A stretch of DNA of 64,000 bases from Flagellimonas sp. S3867. Its GTDB lineage: Bacteria > Bacteroidota > Bacteroidia > Flavobacteriales > Flavobacteriaceae. A program made the translations under genes and the position numbers. Position 1 is the first letter of the stretch; the number at the start of each line of letters is the position of its first letter. Shown here piece by piece: positions 62,060-64,000 of this stretch. Location of the stretch: NCBI RefSeq assembly GCF_014698935.1, contig NZ_JACVMN010000002.1:434001-498000 (forward strand), in the 5' to 3' direction. Below the pieces are notes generated by a model that saw only the letters and a list, made by a program, of their open reading frames with translations, was not told the DNA's origin and searched no databases.

Positions 62060-63418
62060 ATGAAACATCTTAGCAAATTATTGATTGTTGCCCTTGTTTT
62101 TTTGGGTTTTAACAATATACAAGCGCAAGACGAGAATAATCCATGGCAAGTTAGTTTCGGGGTAAACGCTATTGACTTTTACCCAACAAACGATGCTGAC
62201 AACCTTGCTTCAAGTACTACGCTATTCGACGAGTACTTTAATGTTTCTGATCACTGGAACATCTTACCATCTGTTTCCTATGTAGCCGTATCCAAGTATA
62301 TCGGTGATGGCTTTTCTGTTGGTGCAAGAGGTTCTTTGAACAGAATCGAAAACAATGGAGATTTGTCTGTTGACGATCTTTCTCACTACGCTGTAGATGG
62401 TACTTTAAAGTACAATTTCCTTAAAAACACTACAATCGATCCTTTTCTTGAGATAGGTGGTGGTTATACTTGGATTGATGAGATCGGTGCTGGTACTGTT
62501 AATGGTGGTATCGGTGCAAACATCTGGTTTTCAGAAAACATCGGTCTTACATTGCAAACTCAGTACAAGCATGCTTTCGAAGACTTTTTAATGCAACACT
62601 TCCAGCACATGGCAGGTATCACCATCAAATTTGGTGGAACTGATACTGACGGTGATGGTATTTACGATAAAGATGATGCTTGTCCAGAAGTTGCTGGATT
62701 GGAAGCTTTCAATGGTTGTCCTGATGCTGACGGAGATGGTATCGAAGACAGCAAAGATAGCTGCCCTAATGAAGCCGGTTCTAAAGAATTGAACGGTTGT
62801 CCTGATGCTGATGGCGATGGAATTGCCGATAAAGATGACGCTTGTCCTAGCGAAGCTGGTCTTGCTGCATTGAACGGATGTCCTGATGCTGACGGTGACG
62901 GTGTTGCCGATAAAGATGATCAGTGTCCTAACGAAGCTGGTCCTGCTGACAACAATGGATGCCCATGGCCAGATAGCGATGGTGACAGCGTTCTTGACAA
63001 AGACGATCAGTGTCCTCAAGTAGCTGGTACAGTTGCTAACAACGGTTGTCCAGAAGTAACAGAAGAAGTTCAGAAGCAATTGAACGATTACGCTAGAACT
63101 ATCTTGTTTGATACTGGTAGATCTTCTATCAAAGCTGAGTCTACTTCAGTAATGGTTGATATCATCCAAATTTTGAATGAGTATCCTAACGCTAAGTTTA
63201 CTGTTGAAGGTCACACTGATAGCGTAGGTAGTGCTAAATTGAACCAGTCACTTTCTGAAAAGAGAGCTAACTCAGTAAGAGATTTCTTGATTGACAAAGG
63301 AATATCTGCTGGTAGATTGACTGCAATCGGTTACGGTGAAGACAAGCCAATCGCTACCAACAACACAAGAGCTGGTAGAAAGCAAAACAGAAGAGTTGAA
63401 ATCAACTTGATAAAATAA
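62060..63418 (+). CDS. OmpA-family outer membrane protein with TSP3 repeats
   Basis: A 452-residue protein from ATG 62060: signal peptide (about 1-22, IQAQ), an eight-strand-type beta-barrel domain (about 25-195), five calcium-binding thrombospondin type 3 repeats (about 197-330; '[15 protein letters not shown]' and repeats), and a C-terminal OmpA domain (about 340-452, '[15 protein letters not shown]' with peptidoglycan-binding '[21 protein letters not shown]'). It is probably one of the most abundant envelope proteins: codon use is strongly biased (GGT, GCT, AAC, GAT), it has an excellent promoter and a terminator. Confidence 0.95.
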   Translation: MKHLSKLLIVALVFLGFNNIQAQDENNPWQVSFGVNAIDFYPTNDADNLASSTTLFDEYFNVSDHWNILPSVSYVAVSKYIGDGFSVGARGSLNRIENNGDLSVDDLSHYAVDGTLKYNFLKNTTIDPFLEIGGGYTWIDEIGAGTVNGGIGANIWFSENIGLTLQTQYKHAFEDFLMQHFQHMAGITIKFGGTDTDGDGIYDKDDACPEVAGLEAFNGCPDADGDGIEDSKDSCPNEAGSKELNGCPDADGDGIADKDDACPSEAGLAALNGCPDADGDGVADKDDQCPNEAGPADNNGCPWPDSDGDSVLDKDDQCPQVAGTVANNGCPEVTEEVQKQLNDYARTILFDTGRSSIKAESTSVMVDIIQILNEYPNAKFTVEGHTDSVGSAKLNQSLSEKRANSVRDFLIDKGISAGRLTAIGYGEDKPIATNNTRAGRKQNRRVEINLIK

Positions 63419-63450
63419 TTAGAGAACAAAACGTTTTCTTTTCAAAAAAA

Positions 63451-63478
63451 GGCTCTGCAAATGCAGAGCCTTTTTTAT
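63451..63478 (+). terminator. Terminator of the ompA-like gene
   Basis: GGCTCTGC (63451-63458) pairs with GCAGAGCC (63463-63470), eight perfect pairs, followed by TTTTTTATTTTT. It starts 32 bp after the stop codon. Confidence 0.9.
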
Positions 63479-63487
63479 TTTTAGTGC

Positions 63488-64000
63488 ATGCATCAAAGCT
63501 TTCTAGCATACGTACTGGATAATTTACACCAAAAGGAAGTGTCTATTGAACAATGCACTTTCATCCTTCCCAGCAAACGTTCTGGAACATTCTTGAAAAA
63601 ACATCTTTCTTCAAGGATTTCCAAAAATATTTTTGCCCCCCAAATTTTATCCATTGAGGACTTCATCGCCAACATTGCAGGTATTTCTACAACTTCCTCG
63701 ATTGATCTATTATTATTGCTCTTTAAAGCATATAAAAAGACAAGGCTTAAAAGGCATGATGATTTCAATTCTTTTCTGAAATGGGGTCAAACCTTGATCC
63801 AGGATTTCAATGAAATTGACCGTTACCTTATTCCCGCCGATGACATACTAAATTATCTTTCGGCAATAAAAGATTTAAGCCATTGGTCCTTAAAAAGTGA
63901 AAAGACCGAATTGGTCCAAAACTATCTGCAGTTATGGAATCAACTAGAATTCCTTTATAACACCTTTACCGCTTCCCTTTTAGAAAAAAACAAAGGATAC
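63488..64000 (+). CDS. AddB-like PD-(D/E)xK nuclease/helicase partner, N-terminal part
   Basis: An open frame from ATG 63488 runs off the right edge (171 codons visible). The sequence begins MHQSFLAYVLDNLHQKEVSI and contains 'TFILPSKRSGTFLKKHLSSR', the degenerate Walker-A-like start and 'FAPQILSIEDFIANIAG' typical of AddB-family proteins. The 'FLKWGQTLIQDFNEIDRYLI' segment also fits. It would pair with the AddA-like helicase at 57624-60743 for double-strand-end processing. The catalytic C-terminus lies outside the window, so the nuclease site is not seen. Confidence 0.72.
   Translation, partial: MHQSFLAYVLDNLHQKEVSIEQCTFILPSKRSGTFLKKHLSSRISKNIFAPQILSIEDFIANIAGISTTSSIDLLLLLFKAYKKTRLKRHDDFNSFLKWGQTLIQDFNEIDRYLIPADDILNYLSAIKDLSHWSLKSEKTELVQNYLQLWNQLEFLYNTFTASLLEKNKGY

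Overview
This 64 kb window looks like chromosomal DNA from a marine flavobacterium (family Flavobacteriaceae, possibly near Muricauda/Allomuricauda/Flagellimonas; the genus is a guess from overall feel). Supporting signs are the complete Bat (Bacteroides aerotolerance) operon, the acpP-fabF-rnc-IPExxxVDY-pyk block, AT-rich leaders without strong Shine-Dalgarno sequences, TAnnTTTG-type promoter boxes, and an OmpA protein with calcium-binding thrombospondin-3 repeats. Nearly all of it is core or housekeeping sequence. I see no prophage, transposase, integron, CRISPR array, tRNA or rRNA.

Layout. 0-9 kb: small metabolic and stress genes (racemase fragment, ArsC/Spx-like protein, EamA exporter, thioesterase, nitronate monooxygenase, YheT hydrolase, lipoprotein cytochrome c, YCII and DinB-like exported proteins, a SulP transporter, a phytanoyl-CoA dioxygenase). 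9-16 kb: a duplicated-domain lipoprotein, GpsA, a membrane LytTR regulator, a PDZ/hydrolase fusion and GlpD. 16-20 kb: CvpA, a CAP-domain protein and a 3-hydroxyanthranilate dioxygenase/DUF1304/aldehyde dehydrogenase run. 20-26 kb: a phosphoesterase, a fructokinase-amylosucrase pair for sucrose use, and an SDR/AlbA_2 pair. 26.6-35.7 kb: the Bat operon (moxR, DUF58, an uncharacterised BatD-like gene, batA, batB, batC, batD, batE). 35.7-38.7 kb: beta-carbonic anhydrase with a SulP transporter, probably a bicarbonate module. 38.8-44.7 kb: PheS, an M20 amidohydrolase, a YhhN protein, a CYTH protein, DNA polymerase IV and a TetR regulator. 44.7-47.5 kb: a small redox/metal-looking cluster with a 52-residue His/Cys-rich protein, a cupredoxin lacking normal copper ligands, a CMD-family protein and an AraC regulator, then a LOV-like PAS protein. 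47.5-52 kb: the fatty-acid/RNase III/pyruvate kinase block on the minus strand. 52-56.2 kb: purN, a viroplasmin-type RNase H, a PfkB kinase and a long PurF-like amidotransferase. 56.2-64 kb: SodA, AddA-like helicase-nuclease, Kbl, OmpA and the start of an AddB-like partner.

The most unusual element lies between the purF-like gene and sodA (about 56,320-56,830). Three tandem copies of a compact non-coding unit are present. Each has an aligned TAnnTTnG promoter box, a 40-nt core that is identical or nearly so, and its own perfect or near-perfect 13-bp terminator hairpin. The stem sequences differ between copies while pairing is kept. This is the signature of a tandem small-RNA family and is the main candidate for an undescribed system here. 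Secondary points are two hairpins with T-tracts inside the acpP-fabF-rnc block, which could grade expression, and the unannotated small His/Cys protein.
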